From NCBI GenBank assembly GCA_003647765.1, contig QMNM01000090.1, positions 1 to 6,441 of the forward strand: DNA of 6,441 nucleotides, given 5' to 3'. The stretch comes from Candidatus Cloacimonadota bacterium (GTDB taxonomy: Bacteria > Cloacimonadota > Cloacimonadia > JGIOTU-2 > B8-G9). The number at the start of each line of letters is the position of its first letter. Within the stretch, counting starts at the first letter, position 1. A program made the translations under genes and the position numbers. Of the stretch, positions 5,330-6,441 are shown piece after piece. The notes under the pieces were generated by a model, which saw only the letters and a program-made list of their open reading frames with translations, ran no database searches and was not told the DNA's origin.

Positions 5330-6427
5330 ATGAAAATAGTAATGGTAGTTGGAGCAAGACCTAATTATATGAAAATAGCCCCTGTATACTTTGCTATTGC
5401 AAAGGATAGTTATTTTGAGCCGATTCTTGTGCATACAGGACAGCATTATGACAATAATATGTCTCATATTTTCTTTGAAGAACTGGGACTGCCCAAGCCA
5501 GATAAATATTTAGGTGTTGGCTCAGGAAATCACGGAGAACAGACAGCCAAAGTAATGATAGCATTTGAAAAAGTACTGTTTGATGAAAAACCAGATTTAG
5601 TAATGGTTGCTGGTGATGTTAATTCTACTGCTGCTTGTGCAATTGATGCTGTTAAATTACATATACCGGTTGCTCATCTGGAAGCAGGATTACGTTCTTT
5701 TGATAGAAAAATGCCAGAAGAGATCAATCGGATAGTTACAGATGTAATCTCTGATATCTTACTTACACCTTCATTAGATGGAAATAGGAATTTACAAAAA
5801 GAGGGTATTCATAAAGAAAAGATATTTTTCGTTGGAAACGCTATGATTGACTCTTTAAAAAAATATGAAAGCATAGCAGATGATTCTCCTATTCTGGAAA
5901 AGTTAAATCTTATATCAAAAAATTATGGACTAATTACGCTTCACCGCCCAAGAAATGTGGATATTAAAAATAATTTTGAAAAGATAATATCAGCATTTGA
6001 ATATATTGATAAAGAACTGCCTCTTATTTATCCTATTCATCCACGAGCCTTGAAGCAGATACAAAGATTTGGACTTAACAATAGATTTGACCAAATGAAA
6101 AATTTTCAATTGATAAGCCCAGTCGGATATCTGGACTTTCTAAAATTACAAAAAAATGCTAAATTAGTAATGACGGATTCTGGTGGAATTCAAGAAGAGA
6201 CAACTGTTCTCGGAATACCTTGCTTAACAATTCGTGAAAATACAGAACGACCCATTACAATTACTCAAGGCACGAATGTATTAGTCGGTTTAGATACAGA
6301 GAAGATTATATCTGAAACAGAAAAAATTTTATCAGGGAATTGGAAGCACGGTAAAATCCCTCAATATTGGGATGGCAAAACAGCAGAACGAGTCAAAAAT
6401 GTGTTCAAAACATTCTTTATGAATTAA
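5330..6427 (+). CDS. wecB: UDP-N-acetylglucosamine 2-epimerase, non-hydrolysing
   Basis: The cytoplasmic enzyme interconverts UDP-GlcNAc and UDP-ManNAc, a precursor for enterobacterial-common-antigen-like, capsule or teichoic-type polysaccharides. From the ATG at 5330 it has 365 residues, normal for the family. The N-terminus MKIVMVVGARPNYMKIAP carries the family GARP motif (8-11) and Lys15. The active-site set is visible: Asp96 (AGDVNST), Glu118 (HLEAGLRSFD), the acidic pair at 130-131 (MPEEINR) and His205 (LHRPRNVD). The UDP-binding TDSGGIQEE is at 282-290, followed by RENTERP at 302-308. A longer version from 5300 would add ten residues not expected in the family. It is transcribed divergently from lptB. 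The usual follow-on gene, UDP-ManNAc dehydrogenase (wecC), would lie beyond the right edge. A hydrolysing or legionaminate-type epimerase is less likely. Confidence 0.95.
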   Translation: MKIVMVVGARPNYMKIAPVYFAIAKDSYFEPILVHTGQHYDNNMSHIFFEELGLPKPDKYLGVGSGNHGEQTAKVMIAFEKVLFDEKPDLVMVAGDVNSTAACAIDAVKLHIPVAHLEAGLRSFDRKMPEEINRIVTDVISDILLTPSLDGNRNLQKEGIHKEKIFFVGNAMIDSLKKYESIADDSPILEKLNLISKNYGLITLHRPRNVDIKNNFEKIISAFEYIDKELPLIYPIHPRALKQIQRFGLNNRFDQMKNFQLISPVGYLDFLKLQKNAKLVMTDSGGIQEETTVLGIPCLTIRENTERPITITQGTNVLVGLDTEKIISETEKILSGNWKHGKIPQYWDGKTAERVKNVFKTFFMN

Positions 6428-6441
6428 AGATTGCGAATGCA

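Noticed and set aside
5279-5467. Minus-strand 62-codon frame across the wecB start
   Set aside because: It overlaps the conserved wecB N-terminus and has a low-complexity His/Tyr/Cys-rich translation with no recognisable motif.

Overview
The window is AT-rich (roughly one third G+C by eye) and comes from a Gram-negative (diderm) bacterium. The evidence is a clear LptB, the ATPase that drives LPS export, next to a full-length sigma-54 (rpoN), plus sugar-nucleotide genes typical of a surface-polysaccharide locus. The phylum cannot be fixed from sequence alone. Low G+C and intergenic gaps littered with decayed dispersed-repeat motifs fit an uncultivated lineage of the Omnitrophota/Desantisbacteria/Cloacimonadota kind, but that is a guess. 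TAA, TAG and TGA all serve as stops, so the standard bacterial code holds.

Layout, left to right. An extended short-chain dehydrogenase/reductase (NAD-dependent epimerase/dehydratase type) on the minus strand runs off the left edge (1-820). A gap of about 190 bp (821-1012) holds a repeat motif and a possible promoter. Two tiny minus-strand membrane-protein ORFs (1013-1120 and 1121-1321) are absent from a long-ORF view. The first to be translated carries an in-frame TAA at codon 6, and both lie between arms of an imperfect inverted repeat. Then come dihydrolipoamide dehydrogenase (lpdA, 1341-2756), sigma-54 (rpoN, 2759-4180), a 160-bp repeat-bearing gap, and lptB (4341-5084), all on the minus strand. 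After a 245-bp divergent intergenic region, non-hydrolysing UDP-GlcNAc 2-epimerase (wecB, 5330-6427) reads on the plus strand.

How the genes relate. lptB-rpoN is a classic pairing in diderm bacteria. Here lpdA, rather than the usual hpf/ptsN genes, follows rpoN with a 2-nt gap, a GTG start and a ribosome-binding site inside the end of rpoN, so the two are likely translationally coupled. The tiny ORFs follow 19 nt later and may be the operon tail. wecB and the partial SDR flank the operon and probably belong to cell-envelope sugar metabolism.

Start sites matter here. lptB is better started at the ATG at 5084 than at the TTG at 5099, and wecB at 5330 rather than 5300. The most unusual features are the inverted-repeat-bounded pair of small membrane ORFs with the early stop, and the three kinds of decayed dispersed repeat in the intergenic gaps. 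I found no CRISPR array, tRNA, rRNA, transposase or obvious new defence system.
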